Assembly (NCBI RefSeq): GCF_900109755.1 | Contig: NZ_FOAR01000003.1 | Span: forward strand, 220,604-284,603 | Length of the DNA: 64,000 nucleotides | Reading direction: 5' to 3' | From: Pseudomonas agarici | GTDB lineage: Bacteria; Pseudomonadota; Gammaproteobacteria; Pseudomonadales; Pseudomonadaceae | Part shown: piece after piece, positions 54,802 to 64,000 of the stretch | Layout: every line of letters starts with the position of its first letter | How positions within the stretch are numbered: position 1 is the stretch's first letter | Position numbers and translations under genes: made by a program | Notes under the pieces: generated by a model | The model's database searches: none | Told to the model about the DNA's origin: nothing | What the model saw: the letters and a program-made list of their open reading frames with translations, nothing else

Positions 54802-55209
54802 ATGACCAGCAAACCACCCTCGTCTTCGAAACTCGCGCGCCTGCTGTTCGGCATGCTCGCCTATGTCAGCCTCGGTATCGGCCTGATCGCCATCGTCGTG
54901 CCTGGCCTGCCGACCACCGAGTTCATCCTGTTGGCCGCCTGGGCCGCCACCCGAAGTTCGCCACGTCTGAGCGCCTGGCTGGAAAACCATCGCCTATTCG
55001 GCCCGATCCTGAGCAACTGGCGCAACGGCAAGATCATCGCTCGCCGCGCCAAGATCAGTGCCACCGTCAGCATGCTGCTCTGTGCCGTCCTGATGCTGGT
55101 GATGCTCGAACACCACTGGCCAGTCTATCTGGCCATCGCCGGCATGAGCCTGGGCAACCTGTGGATCTGGTCCCGTCCCGAACGCCGGCCGCTCGCCGAT
55201 CCCCCCTGA
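54802..55209 (+). CDS. YbaN-family inner-membrane protein (DUF454)
   Basis: A 135-residue membrane protein with three or four helices and the DUF454 pattern LGIGLIAIVVPGLPTTEFIL, then RLSAWLENHRLFGPILSNWR. Function unknown; family often near heme genes. Start at the ATG before TSKPPSSS, since the longer frame adds an unlikely soluble leader. Confidence 0.85.
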   Translation: MTSKPPSSSKLARLLFGMLAYVSLGIGLIAIVVPGLPTTEFILLAAWAATRSSPRLSAWLENHRLFGPILSNWRNGKIIARRAKISATVSMLLCAVLMLVMLEHHWPVYLAIAGMSLGNLWIWSRPERRPLADPP

Positions 55210-55337
55210 ACGTGCGTCACCAGGCCGGCCAAAGTCTACGTTGAGCGGCGCTTCAGGGCATAAGCAGTTGTTGGTGGTTGAAACATCGGCACAGATCCGT
55301 AGTCTGCTCTACTTCCATGCCTTGAAGGAGAGTTCCC

Positions 55338-55697
55338 ATGGCCAAGTTCGAGCCCGGTCACCTGCATATCGAGCGCCACGCGCTGAACAAGGACGATTAC
55401 AGCTACAACCTGCGTATCGACTACGAACTCGCCCAAGACCCCAAGGAAGGCCGGGGCATGCGGTTCACCCTGCGGGGCAGTATCGAGGAGAAATCTCTGA
55501 ACGAGTCGTTCTTCCTGGCCAAGGACCAGGCCTTCGACTTCGCTCGTCATGCCAGCCGTATTGCCCAGCGATATGGCCTGCCGAAAAACGCTAATGTTGC
55601 ATCGATGCACAAGTACTACGACGAGATGTTCGAGGACGTGCGGACACAGCTCAACGTCAAGTCCGGCGACCCGATGCAACCCGAACACCTGGAATAA
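55338..55697 (+). CDS. DUF5064 family protein
   Basis: A 119-residue soluble protein, MAKFEPGHLHIERHALNKDD onward, matching the Pseudomonas DUF5064 family of unknown function. A strong AAGGAGAG precedes the ATG. Confidence 0.75.
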   Translation: MAKFEPGHLHIERHALNKDDYSYNLRIDYELAQDPKEGRGMRFTLRGSIEEKSLNESFFLAKDQAFDFARHASRIAQRYGLPKNANVASMHKYYDEMFEDVRTQLNVKSGDPMQPEHLE

Positions 55698-55786
55698 TTC
55701 CCCGCCCCGATGGGTCCCGCAGCGTGGGAACCATCGGGTAGAGATGTCATACTTGCCCCTCCTTGCCCCGAACCGTACTCCACCCC

Positions 55787-57295
55787 ATGCGCATCCACGT
55801 CAGTTTCATCGACCGCGTCGGCATTACCCAGGAAGTCCTGGCGCTGCTCGGTGGTCGCAACCTGAACCTGGATGCCGTGGAGATGGTTCCACCCAACGTC
55901 TATATCGACGCACCGACCCTCAGCCCACAAGTGCTCGAAGAACTGCGCGAGGCGCTGTTCAGCGTCCATGGCGTGCAGGCGGTGACGGTGGTGGACATCC
56001 TTCCCGGCCAACGTCGGCACCTGCAACTCGATGCCTTGCTCGCTGCCATGACCGACCCACTGCTGGCACTCGACAGCGCAGGCGTGGTGCTGCTCGCCAA
56101 CCCGGCGCTGATCGCCTTGTACGGGCGTGAGCCGGCCGGCGAAAGCGTCGCCGAACTGTTCGCTGATCCCGGCCTGCTGGAGACGCTGCTGGAAAACGGC
56201 TTTCGCTTGCCCCTGCGAGAAATCACCGTCAACGGCCAGACGCTGTTACTGGACGCCACGCCCATCACCAATGCCGGTGCGTTACTGACGCTGTACCAGC
56301 CCAACCGTATCGGTGAACGCCTGTCAGCGCTGCATCATGATCATGCCGAAGGCTTCGATGCCCTGCTCGGCGAGTCGGCGGCGATTCGCACCCTCAAGGC
56401 CCGTGCCCAGCGGATCGCGACGCTTGACGCGCCCTTGCTGATCCAGGGCGAAACCGGCACCGGCAAGGAGCTGGTAGCCCGTGCCTGCCACGCCATCAGC
56501 GCCCGCCATAGCGCACCGTTCCTCGCCCTCAATTGCGCGGCGCTGCCGGAAAACCTCGCCGAAAGCGAGCTGTTCGGTTATGCCCCCGGCGCCTTCACTG
56601 GCGCCCAGCGTGGCGGCAAGCCAGGGCTGATGGAGCTGGCGAACCAGGGCACGGTGTTTCTTGACGAGATCGGCGAGATGTCGCCGTACCTGCAAGCCAA
56701 GCTGCTGCGTTTTCTCAATGACGGTAGCTTTCGCCGGGTCGGCGGCGACCGCGAGGTCAAGGTCAATGTACGAATCCTCAGTGCCACTCACCGCAACCTG
56801 GAAAAGATGGTCGGCGAAGGCAGCTTTCGCGAGGACCTGTTCTATCGCCTGAACGTGCTCAATGTCGAGGTTCCGCCCTTGCGTGAACGTGACCAGGACA
56901 TTCTGCTGCTGGCACGCTACTTCATGCAGCAGGCCTGCGCGCAGATCCAGCGGCCGGTCTGCCGGCTGGCACCAGGGACCTATCCGGCGCTGCTGGGCAA
57001 TCGCTGGCCGGGCAATGTCCGCCAGTTGCAGAACGTGATCTTCCGCGCAGCGGCGATCTGCGAGAGCAGCCTGGTGGATATCGGCGACCTGGACATTGCC
57101 GGAACCTCCGTGGCCCGCCAGAGCGACAGCGAAATCGACAGCCTGGAACAGGCGGTCGAAACCTTTGAAAAAACCTTGCTGGAAAAGCTCTACGTTCATT
57201 ACCCCTCGACCCGGCAGTTGGCCAGCCGCCTGCAAACCTCTCACACCGCGATTGCTCATCGCCTGCGCAAGTACGGCATCCCTGGCAAGGCCTGA
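55787..57295 (+). CDS. gcsR: TyrR-like sigma-54 enhancer-binding protein GcsR
   Basis: A 502-residue activator: ACT domain (1-75, [20 protein letters not shown]), PAS (80-190), AAA+ with Walker A GETGTGKE, the sigma-54-contacting GAFTGA loop intact, Walker [12 protein letters not shown], and a C-terminal HTH ([20 protein letters not shown]). E. coli TyrR lacks GAFTGA, so this one is a true sigma-54 activator. In P. aeruginosa GcsR turns on the adjacent glycine-cleavage operon in response to glycine. Confidence 0.92.
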   Translation: MRIHVSFIDRVGITQEVLALLGGRNLNLDAVEMVPPNVYIDAPTLSPQVLEELREALFSVHGVQAVTVVDILPGQRRHLQLDALLAAMTDPLLALDSAGVVLLANPALIALYGREPAGESVAELFADPGLLETLLENGFRLPLREITVNGQTLLLDATPITNAGALLTLYQPNRIGERLSALHHDHAEGFDALLGESAAIRTLKARAQRIATLDAPLLIQGETGTGKELVARACHAISARHSAPFLALNCAALPENLAESELFGYAPGAFTGAQRGGKPGLMELANQGTVFLDEIGEMSPYLQAKLLRFLNDGSFRRVGGDREVKVNVRILSATHRNLEKMVGEGSFREDLFYRLNVLNVEVPPLRERDQDILLLARYFMQQACAQIQRPVCRLAPGTYPALLGNRWPGNVRQLQNVIFRAAAICESSLVDIGDLDIAGTSVARQSDSEIDSLEQAVETFEKTLLEKLYVHYPSTRQLASRLQTSHTAIAHRLRKYGIPGKA

Positions 57296-57318
57296 GAACA
57301 ACAAAAGCGACCCTCATC

Positions 57319-57436
57319 TGTACTGAAAGCGCTACAGTGGAACGATTTCGCTACAAATCCAACGCACCGTGGTTCAACAAGGCTTTTATCCTGTTGAGCT
57401 TTTTTTACGCACCCTGTCTGTAGCGATTTCGCTACA
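57319..57436. promoter_or_regulatory. Three GcsR-like 18-bp sites upstream of gcvH
   Basis: Three TGTAnCG-N4-CGnTnCA-type sites: 57319-57336 (TGTACTG-AAAG-CGCTACA), 57338-57355 (TGGAACG-ATTT-CGCTACA) and 57419-57436 (TGTAGCG-ATTT-CGCTACA). The third is embedded in a perfect 36-base palindrome (57410-57445, arms of 17). The known GcsR target is a set of TGTAACG-N4-CGTTCCG repeats, so the match is close. Confidence 0.8.
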
Positions 57437-57500
57437 GACAGGGTGCTCCCGCGTCTTGAAATCCCCCCTCAAGCCCTTGATTTACAAGGCCCAAACAACA

Positions 57501-57517
57501 TTGGCCACAAACTTGCT
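57501..57517 (+). promoter_or_regulatory. Sigma-54 promoter of the gcv operon
   Basis: TTGGCCACAAACTTGCT has GG and GC exactly ten bases apart (-24/-12 type), 78 bases before the gcvH ATG and downstream of the GcsR-like sites. Confidence 0.82.
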
Positions 57518-57594
57518 AAGGGAATCCCTATTAGCGAGGCCAGCTCTCGCCTTTATTGCGTCCACCAGACAAGTCTGGCCCTTGAGGAGTTTCC

Positions 57595-57978
57595 ATGAGC
57601 GAGTTGCGTTTTACTGAAGACCACGAATGGCTGCGTACCGAAGCCGATGGCAGCGTCACGGTCGGCATCACAGCATTCGCGCAGAATGCCCTGGGCGATG
57701 TGGTGTTTGTGCAACTGCCGCAATTGCAGGACTACAACAAGGGTGCCGAAGCCGCCACCGTGGAGTCGGTAAAAGCCGCCAGCGGCGTGTACATGCCTCT
57801 GGACGGCAAAATATTGGACGTCAATCCGGCCCTGGAGGATCGCCCGGAACTGATCAACGAAGACCCGCTGGGCGAGGGCTGGTTCTTCCGCTTCCAGCCC
57901 AAGGACGCCGCCGCTGTCGACCAACTGCTCGATCAGGACGCCTACGACCGCCTGATCAAAGCCAACGCCCAAGCCTGA
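57595..57978 (+). CDS. gcvH: Glycine cleavage system H protein
   Basis: A 127-residue lipoyl carrier. The lipoylated Lys is Lys60 in VESVKAASG. Shuttles the aminomethyl group between GcvP, GcvT and the lipoamide dehydrogenase (not in this window). GAGGAG precedes the ATG. Confidence 0.95.
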   Translation: MSELRFTEDHEWLRTEADGSVTVGITAFAQNALGDVVFVQLPQLQDYNKGAEAATVESVKAASGVYMPLDGKILDVNPALEDRPELINEDPLGEGWFFRFQPKDAAAVDQLLDQDAYDRLIKANAQA

Positions 57979-57987
57979 GGAGCCGCC

Positions 57988-60837
57988 ATGACCATCAATC
58001 TCGGCACCGCCAATGAATTCATCTCCCGTCATATCGGTCCGCGTCAGGATGACGAACGCGCCATGCTCGCCACCCTCGGCTTCGATTCCCTGCAAGCGCT
58101 GAGCGCCAGTGTGATTCCCGACAGCATCAAGGGCACCAGCGTCCTCGACCTGCCGGCCGGACAAAGCGAAGCCGACGCCCTGGCATCGATCAAGGCCATT
58201 GCGGCGAAGAACCAAGTGTTCAAGACCTACATCGGCCAGGGCTATTACAACTGCCATACGCCGTCGCCTATCCTGCGCAACCTGCTGGAAAACCCGGCCT
58301 GGTACACCGCCTACACACCCTACCAACCGGAAATTTCCCAGGGTCGCCTGGAAGCGCTGCTGAACTTCCAGACCCTGATCAGCGACCTCACCGGTCTGCC
58401 GATCGCCAACGCCTCGCTGCTCGATGAAGCCACCGCCGCCGCCGAAGCCATGACCTTCTGCAAGCGCCTGAGCAAGAACAAGGGCAGCCAGGCTTTCTTC
58501 GCTTCCGTACACTGCCACCCGCAAACCCTCGACGTACTGCGCACTCGTGCCGAACCGCTGGGCATCGAGGTGGTGGTCGGCGACGAAGGCGAACTGAGCG
58601 ATGTCAGCGCGTTCTTCGGCGCCCTGCTGCAATACCCGGCCAGCAACGGCGACCTGTTCGACTACTGCGAACTGACCGAGCGGTTCCACGCCGCCAACGC
58701 CCTGGTGGCTGTCGCGGCGGACCTGCTGGCCCTGACGGTACTGACCCCGCCAGGTGAATTCGGCGCCGACGTCGCCATCGGCAGCGCTCAACGCTTCGGT
58801 GTCCCGCTGGGCTTCGGCGGCCCGCACGCGGCGTACTTCTCCACCCGTGATGCTTTCAAGCGCGATATGCCCGGCCGCCTGGTCGGCGTTTCCGTGGACC
58901 GCTTCGGCAAGCCAGCCCTGCGCCTGGCGATGCAGACCCGCGAGCAACACATCCGTCGCGAGAAAGCCACCAGCAACATCTGCACCGCCCAGGTCCTGCT
59001 AGCCAATATCGCCAGCATGTACGCCGTGTACCACGGTCCCAAAGGCCTGGTGCAGATCGCCAATCGCATCCATCAGCTGACCGCTATTCTGGCCAGGGGT
59101 CTGGGCACGCTGGGCCTGAACGTGGAGCAAACCAGCTTCTTCGACACCCTGACCGTCAAGACCGGCGCGCAAACCGCCGCCCTGCATGACAAGGCACGTG
59201 CCCGCCAGATCAACCTGCGGGTGGTCGATGGCGAGCGCCTGGGCTTGTCCCTCGACGAAACCACCCGCCAGTCAGATGTCGAAACCCTCTGGAGCCTGCT
59301 GGCCGATGGCCAGGCGTTGCCGGATTTCGCCGCCCTCGCCGCTTCGGTAGCCAGCGCCATCCCGGCCACACTGATGCGCCAGTCGCCGATCCTCAACCAC
59401 CCGGTATTCAACCGCTATCACTCGGAAACCGAGCTGATGCGCTACCTGCGTAAGCTGGCGGACAAGGACCTGGCCCTGGATCGCACGATGATCCCGCTGG
59501 GCTCATGTACCATGAAGCTCAACGCCGCCAGCGAAATGATCCCGGTCACCTGGGCCGAATTCGCTGCCCTGCACCCATTCGCCCCGGCTGATCAGAGCGC
59601 CGGCTACCAGCAACTGATCGACGAGTTGGAAGCGATGCTTTGCGCCGCCACGGGTTATGACGCCATCTCCCTGCAGCCGAACGCCGGCTCCCAGGGCGAA
59701 TACGCCGGCCTGCTGGCGATCCGCGCCTACCATCAGAGCCGTGGCGAAGAGCGCCGCGATATCTGCCTGATCCCGTCGTCGGCCCACGGCACCAACCCGG
59801 CCACCGCCAACATGGCCGGCATGCGCGTGGTGGTCACCGCCTGCGACGCCCGTGGCAACGTCGATATCGAGGATTTGCGAGCCAAGGCCATCGAGCACCG
59901 CGACCACCTCGCGGCGCTGATGATCACCTACCCGTCGACCCACGGTGTATTCGAAGAAGGCATCCGCGAAATCTGCGGCATCATTCATGATAACGGCGGC
60001 CAGGTGTATATCGACGGCGCCAACATGAACGCCATGGTCGGCCTCTGCGCACCGGGCAAGTTCGGCGGCGACGTGTCGCACCTGAACCTGCACAAAACCT
60101 TCTGCATCCCCCACGGCGGCGGCGGCCCGGGCGTCGGTCCAATCGGCGTGAAATCGCACCTGACCCCGTTCCTGCCCGGTCACGGCGTCATGGCACGCAA
60201 GGAAGGCGCAGTCTGTGCGGCACCGTTCGGCAGCGCGAGTATTCTACCGATTACCTGGATGTACATCCGCATGATGGGCGGCGAAGGCCTCAAGCGCGCC
60301 TCGCAATTGGCGATCCTCAATGCCAACTACATCTCCCGGCGCCTGGAAGAACACTACCCAGTGCTCTACACCGGCAGCAACAGCCTGGTGGCGCACGAGT
60401 GCATCCTCGATCTGCGACCATTGAAGGACAGCAGCGGCATCAGCGTCGATGACGTCGCCAAGCGCCTGATCGACTTCGGCTTCCACGCCCCGACCATGTC
60501 GTTCCCGGTGGCGGGCACCCTGATGATCGAGCCGACCGAAAGCGAATCCAAGGAAGAGCTGGATCGCTTCTGCGACGCCATGATCCGCATCCGCGAGGAA
60601 ATCCGTGCAGTGGAAAACGGCACCCTGGACCGGGACGATAATCCGCTGAAAAACGCCCCGCACACGGCGGCGGAGATCGTCGGCGAGTGGACGCACCCGT
60701 ACAGCCGCGAACAGGCGGTCTACCCGGTGGCGTCGTTGATCGAAGCCAAGTACTGGCCGCCGGTCGGTCGCGTCGACAATGTGTTCGGCGACCGCAACCT
60801 GGTCTGCGCCTGCCCGTCGATAGAGAATTACGCTTAA
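57988..60837 (+). CDS. gcvP: Glycine dehydrogenase (decarboxylating) GcvP
   Basis: A 949-residue PLP enzyme, full-length single-chain form. N-terminal half with [23 protein letters not shown]-Lys in [18 protein letters not shown] (about residue 700). Starts 9 bases after gcvH. Confidence 0.96.
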   Translation: MTINLGTANEFISRHIGPRQDDERAMLATLGFDSLQALSASVIPDSIKGTSVLDLPAGQSEADALASIKAIAAKNQVFKTYIGQGYYNCHTPSPILRNLLENPAWYTAYTPYQPEISQGRLEALLNFQTLISDLTGLPIANASLLDEATAAAEAMTFCKRLSKNKGSQAFFASVHCHPQTLDVLRTRAEPLGIEVVVGDEGELSDVSAFFGALLQYPASNGDLFDYCELTERFHAANALVAVAADLLALTVLTPPGEFGADVAIGSAQRFGVPLGFGGPHAAYFSTRDAFKRDMPGRLVGVSVDRFGKPALRLAMQTREQHIRREKATSNICTAQVLLANIASMYAVYHGPKGLVQIANRIHQLTAILARGLGTLGLNVEQTSFFDTLTVKTGAQTAALHDKARARQINLRVVDGERLGLSLDETTRQSDVETLWSLLADGQALPDFAALAASVASAIPATLMRQSPILNHPVFNRYHSETELMRYLRKLADKDLALDRTMIPLGSCTMKLNAASEMIPVTWAEFAALHPFAPADQSAGYQQLIDELEAMLCAATGYDAISLQPNAGSQGEYAGLLAIRAYHQSRGEERRDICLIPSSAHGTNPATANMAGMRVVVTACDARGNVDIEDLRAKAIEHRDHLAALMITYPSTHGVFEEGIREICGIIHDNGGQVYIDGANMNAMVGLCAPGKFGGDVSHLNLHKTFCIPHGGGGPGVGPIGVKSHLTPFLPGHGVMARKEGAVCAAPFGSASILPITWMYIRMMGGEGLKRASQLAILNANYISRRLEEHYPVLYTGSNSLVAHECILDLRPLKDSSGISVDDVAKRLIDFGFHAPTMSFPVAGTLMIEPTESESKEELDRFCDAMIRIREEIRAVENGTLDRDDNPLKNAPHTAAEIVGEWTHPYSREQAVYPVASLIEAKYWPPVGRVDNVFGDRNLVCACPSIENYA

Positions 60838-61043
60838 CTGTTGGCTTGCTTGTGACCAGAGGCTTGCCTGTGGTCACAAGGCTCACCTCCGCCGGGCCGC
60901 GCAGCGCCCCTGAAACCGGCCACAGCGTTGCCTCGGAAAGAACACATTGGCTGATTTCACCTTCTATCTCCGACAGAATCGCGTGCTAACTCTATCCCCA
61001 ACAGCTTTAACCCAATAACTATTAGAAAAACCGGAGAACCCAT
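60838..61043. other. gcvP-sdaA spacer
   Basis: A 206-base gap. A loose dyad TGACCAGAGGCTTGCCTGTGGTCA (60852-60875) is visible without T-tract. glyA, found here in P. aeruginosa, is absent. Confidence 0.45.
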
Positions 61044-62420
<1,377 letters not shown>

Positions 62421-62468
62421 TTGAGGGGCCGGCGCAAGCGGCCCTCCGGCAATTTCCAGGAGTTGAAG

Positions 62469-63593
62469 ATGTCCACCGAAAACCTGCTAAAAACCCCACT
62501 GCACGCCCTGCACCTGCAACTGGGCGCACGTATGGTGCCGTTCGCCGGCTATGACATGCCGGTGCAGTACCCGTTGGGCGTGATGAAGGAACACCTGCAC
62601 ACCCGTGAACAGGCCGGACTGTTCGATGTTTCGCACATGGGCCAGATCCGCCTGGTCGGTGCCGCCGCCGCCAGCGCACTGGAAACCCTGGTGCCGGTGG
62701 ATATCATTGACCTGCCGGTGGGCATGCAACGCTATGCCATGTTCACCAACGAAACCGGCGGCATTCTCGATGACCTGATGGTTGCGAACCTGGGCAACGA
62801 CGAACTGCTGCTGGTGGTCAACGCCGCCTGCAAGAACCAGGATCTGGCACACCTGCAAAAGCACCTGGGGCATCTGTGCGAGGTCCAGCCGCTGTTCGAA
62901 GAGCGTGCCCTGCTCGCCCTTCAAGGCCCCGCCGCCGCTACTGTGCTGGCGCGCCTGGCACCGGAGGTTACCCGGATGACCTTCATGCAGTTCCTCGCCA
63001 TGCGCCTGCTGGGTGTCGACTGCTACGTCAGCCGTTCCGGTTACACCGGCGAAGACGGCTTCGAAATCTCCGTACCGGCGGCCAGCGCCGAGTGTCTGGC
63101 CCGCAGTCTGCTGGCCGAAACCGAAGTCGAAGCCATCGGCCTCGGCGCACGCGACTCGCTACGCCTGGAAGCCGGCCTGTGCCTCTACGGGCATGACATG
63201 AGCAGCGATACCACGCCGGTCGAGGCCAGTCTGCTCTGGGCCATTTCCAAGTCGCGGCGCGCCGACGGTGCGCGGGCTGGCGGTTTTCCGGGCGCCGAGC
63301 AAGTCTTCGCCCAGCAGCAACGAGGGATACGACGCAAGCGTGTCGGCCTGTTGCCCCAGGAACGCACGCCGGTACGCGAAGGTGCTGAAATCGTCGACCA
63401 GGACGGCACCATCATCGGCCACGTATGCAGCGGTGGCTTCGGTCCGACTCTCGGCGCACCACTGGCCATGGGCTACCTGGACAGCGCTCACTGCACACTG
63501 GACAACGATGTGTGGGCCACTGTCCGTGGCAAGCGCATACCACTGAAAGTCAGCAAAATGCCTTTTGTTCCGCAACGTTACTATCGTGGCTGA
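62469..63593 (+). CDS. gcvT: Aminomethyltransferase GcvT
   Basis: A 374-residue folate-dependent T protein: FAGYDMPVQYPLGVMKEHLH, LFDVSHMGQI near the N-terminus; SRSGYTGEDGFEIS in the middle. Start at the ATG before STENLLKTPL; an earlier frame overlaps the sdaA stop. Last gene of the gcv operon. Confidence 0.95.
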   Translation: MSTENLLKTPLHALHLQLGARMVPFAGYDMPVQYPLGVMKEHLHTREQAGLFDVSHMGQIRLVGAAAASALETLVPVDIIDLPVGMQRYAMFTNETGGILDDLMVANLGNDELLLVVNAACKNQDLAHLQKHLGHLCEVQPLFEERALLALQGPAAATVLARLAPEVTRMTFMQFLAMRLLGVDCYVSRSGYTGEDGFEISVPAASAECLARSLLAETEVEAIGLGARDSLRLEAGLCLYGHDMSSDTTPVEASLLWAISKSRRADGARAGGFPGAEQVFAQQQRGIRRKRVGLLPQERTPVREGAEIVDQDGTIIGHVCSGGFGPTLGAPLAMGYLDSAHCTLDNDVWATVRGKRIPLKVSKMPFVPQRYYRG

Positions 63594-63967
63594 TACCAAC
63601 AGTAACAACTAACACGGTGATGAACCAGCGCACTATTTTGCAATGCAGTCGCCACGCAATAGTACATATATTTTCACCGAACTTGGTTTACAACTGTTGT
63701 ACCCAACTGAGTACTTGTAGATCCACCCTGCCAAAGCTCTCGAAAACTGAGACAAACCGGGGCTTGGCGGGGGCTTGTTTTTTCTCCCACAGTTGGCGTA
63801 GAGTTTCTCCACTGTGTTTGCATGGGTCGCTCGGAATCGTGACCTGGGCAGTAGCTCTAAGTTTTGCTACAACCCGTTCGACGTCTCTTACTTTCCTGCA
63901 ACCCAGCCCAGTACTCTTTCAGGTGAAAGAGACTGTCATTAATTTTTAGCGTCAAAGGAAATAAGAA
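63594..63967. promoter_or_regulatory. Leader region of cold-shock gene
   Basis: About 370 bases without a gene. A perfect hairpin CTCTTTCA-GG-TGAAAGAG (63914-63931) lies 37-54 bases before the cold-shock ATG, in the probable long 5' leader. No T-tract hairpin after gcvT was found. Confidence 0.5.
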
Positions 63968-64000
63968 ATGTCCCAACGTCAGAGCGGCACCGTCAAATGG
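63968..64000 (+). CDS. Cold-shock protein (partial, runs off window)
   Basis: Only 11 codons are present: MSQRQSGTVKW, the start of a CspA-family nucleic-acid-binding protein (GxVKWF). Preceded by AAAGGAAATAAGAA. Confidence 0.8.
   Translation, partial: MSQRQSGTVKW

Noticed and set aside
55236..55688. 150-codon minus-strand frame opposite the DUF5064 gene
   Set aside because: It is a shadow; the plus-strand gene has a strong ribosome site and a recognised family.

Overview
The window is a GC-rich chromosomal segment that fits the Pseudomonas fluorescens group. The evidence is the order dgkA–erdR … recX–recA–pncC–(R-tailocin)–mutS–fdxA–rsmZ, a FinR/Fpr pair, a GacA-box-controlled RsmZ RNA, a GcsR-type glycine regulon and several short palindromic repeats typical of fluorescent pseudomonads. 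All identifications come from reading the sequence and from remembered families; no database search was run.

Layout. 1–7.4 kb: a small uncharacterised protein, RapA (RNA polymerase recycling), a YkgJ-type Cys-cluster protein, a large chromosomal tubulin/FtsZ-like protein and a DUF2288 protein. 7.7–12.7 kb: a complete high-affinity branched-chain amino-acid ABC transporter (braC–livHMGF). 12.9–15.1 kb: a bufferin operon (BufA precursor, BufB MNIO enzyme, BufC partner) ending in a truncated DoxX gene. 15.1–25.7 kb: housekeeping and regulatory genes (SDR, lipoprotein, FAD oxidoreductase, TrmO, Fpr/FinR, DgkA, ErdR, DTW/TapT, a PA3611-like exported protein, a LOG-family protein, RecX). 25.7–27.3 kb: SOS-controlled recA and pncC.

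27.4–44.3 kb: an R-type tailocin in the mutS–cinA interval, read on the minus strand from a LexA/PrtR-like repressor. It has a holin, tail terminator, DUF2635 protein, sheath, tube, tail-assembly chaperone with a −1 slippery site, repeat-rich tape measure, a frameshifted gp43-like gene, baseplate genes gp44–gp48, a His-rich collar fibre and an endolysin/Rz/Rz1 lysis set. No capsid, portal or terminase genes are present. Between the fibre and the lysis genes sit a decayed IS5-family fragment and an AT-richer OafA-type O-antigen acyltransferase with an SGNH domain. This looks like a cargo or self-immunity gene. 44.3–45.6 kb: a TacAT-type toxin–antitoxin pair between decayed integrase-like repeats.

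45.7–49.3 kb: mutS, fdxA and the RsmZ small RNA with its GacA box. 49.4–54.6 kb: an iron-regulated heme-uptake cell-surface signalling system (HxuI sigma, HxuR anti-sigma, HxuA receptor) with heme oxygenase. 54.8–55.7 kb: DUF454 and DUF5064 genes. 55.8–63.6 kb: the TyrR-like activator GcsR, three GcsR-like 18-bp sites plus a sigma-54 promoter, and the glycine-to-pyruvate operon gcvH–gcvP–sdaA–gcvT. The window ends in the first codons of a cold-shock protein gene.
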